Source of the DNA: Cryomorphaceae bacterium
Lineage (GTDB): Bacteria; Bacteroidota; Bacteroidia; Flavobacteriales; Crocinitomicaceae
DNA length: 24,611 nt
NCBI GenBank assembly: GCA_021298235.1
Contig: JAJTDX010000018.1
Coordinates: 4,249-28,859 of the forward strand
Direction: 5' to 3'
The notes beneath the pieces were generated by a model, which saw only the letters and a program-made list of their open reading frames with translations, was not told the DNA's origin and searched no databases. Made by a program: the position numbers and the translations under genes. Below are positions 24,338 to 24,611 of this stretch, in pieces. How positions within the stretch are numbered: position 1 is the first letter of the stretch; every line of letters starts with the position of its first letter.

Positions 24338-24611
24338 TCAAGAATGATTTTCCTCGTAACAATTCCCTTGGCGCTTGCGATCCTTAGGGAGTAAGATCCT
24401 TTAGCAAAAGAGGAAATATCCAGGTTTTGGCTTCCTGATCCTTTTTTGGTAAGAACTACCCTGCCAGAGATGTCACTTAGTGAAACAAATAATTCATCGG
24501 TTTCATTGAGGAAATACGTTATTTTATCTTTCGCCGGATTTGGATATACCTTCAGTCCTTCCATACCAGATCCATGTTCTTCAATTCCTACACCTCCACC
24601 CGCAAGCAATT
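24334..24611 (-). CDS. T9SS-exported protein, C-terminal sorting domain (partial)
   Basis: Only the last ~92 residues are in the window; the 5' part lies beyond the right edge. LKVYPNPAKDKITYFLN, then a central SLSDISGRVVLTKKG and SSFAKGSYSLRIASAKGIVTRKIIL form a type A Por secretion C-terminal domain, the signal used by the type IX secretion system to export and anchor proteins at the Bacteroidota cell surface. It is read through the T9SS translocon and usually cleaved by PorU. The upstream GGGVGIEEHGSG looks like a linker; the cargo domain is unseen. Its TGA overlaps the ATG of the lipoprotein gene at 24337, so the two are translationally coupled. Confidence 0.9.
   Translation of the reverse strand, partial: LLAGGGVGIEEHGSGMEGLKVYPNPAKDKITYFLNETDELFVSLSDISGRVVLTKKGSGSQNLDISSFAKGSYSLRIASAKGIVTRKIILE

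Overview
The window reads as a chromosomal piece of a member of the Bacteroidota, most likely of the Flavobacteriia/Flavobacteriales type. The support is a type IX secretion (Por) C-terminal sorting domain at the right edge, a FISUMP-domain protein, a 5'-nucleotidase split into a Tat-exported metallophosphatase and a lipoprotein C-domain, near absence of Shine-Dalgarno sequences, and AT-rich intergenic DNA. No rRNA, tRNA, transposase, integrase or CRISPR array was recognised.

Layout. 1-1868: 3' end of an HAE1/AcrB-type RND efflux pump gene. 1869-2931: a FISUMP gene (minus) flanked by an octamer tandem repeat, a strong bidirectional hairpin terminator and an 18-bp perfect palindrome. 2932-7762: housekeeping-type genes: a TMTC/GT-C-like membrane protein with TPRs, dihydrolipoyl dehydrogenase (lpdA), two small unknown proteins and a hotdog acyl-CoA thioesterase. 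7862-14124: six tightly packed plus-strand genes joined by 3-nt gaps, 4-nt TTGA and GTGA overlaps, a 1-nt TAATG overlap and a 2-nt gap. They encode an unknown soluble protein, a DUF4407 membrane protein with a long coiled coil, a second four-helix membrane protein, an inner-membrane-anchored OmpA/peptidoglycan-binding protein with a Cys-rich segment, a transglutaminase-fold protein with an apparent Cys-His-Glu triad, and a tandem DUF350 membrane protein. The set looks like one envelope-spanning machine of unknown purpose.

14130-18402: four minus-strand genes of unknown function (one with a zinc-finger-like N-terminus) and one plus-strand DUF5715/M15-like peptidase. 18474-22250: a 1258-residue minus-strand protein built as zinc ribbon, HEPN-like domain (RNxxxxH), a P-loop STAND/NACHT-type NTPase, and seven nearly identical 42-residue TPRs encoded by 126-bp DNA repeats. 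This is the architecture of a ligand-sensing conflict (anti-phage) NTPase, and it is visibly more AT-rich than the gene beside it. 22397-24611: a small PH-like protein, the split 5'-nucleotidase pair and the C-terminus of a T9SS-exported protein.

Two candidate systems deserve most attention: the six-gene DUF4407-OmpA-transglutaminase-DUF350 operon, and the HEPN-STAND-TPR gene with its two unknown downstream neighbours. Domain names come from motif recognition by eye, not from database searches.
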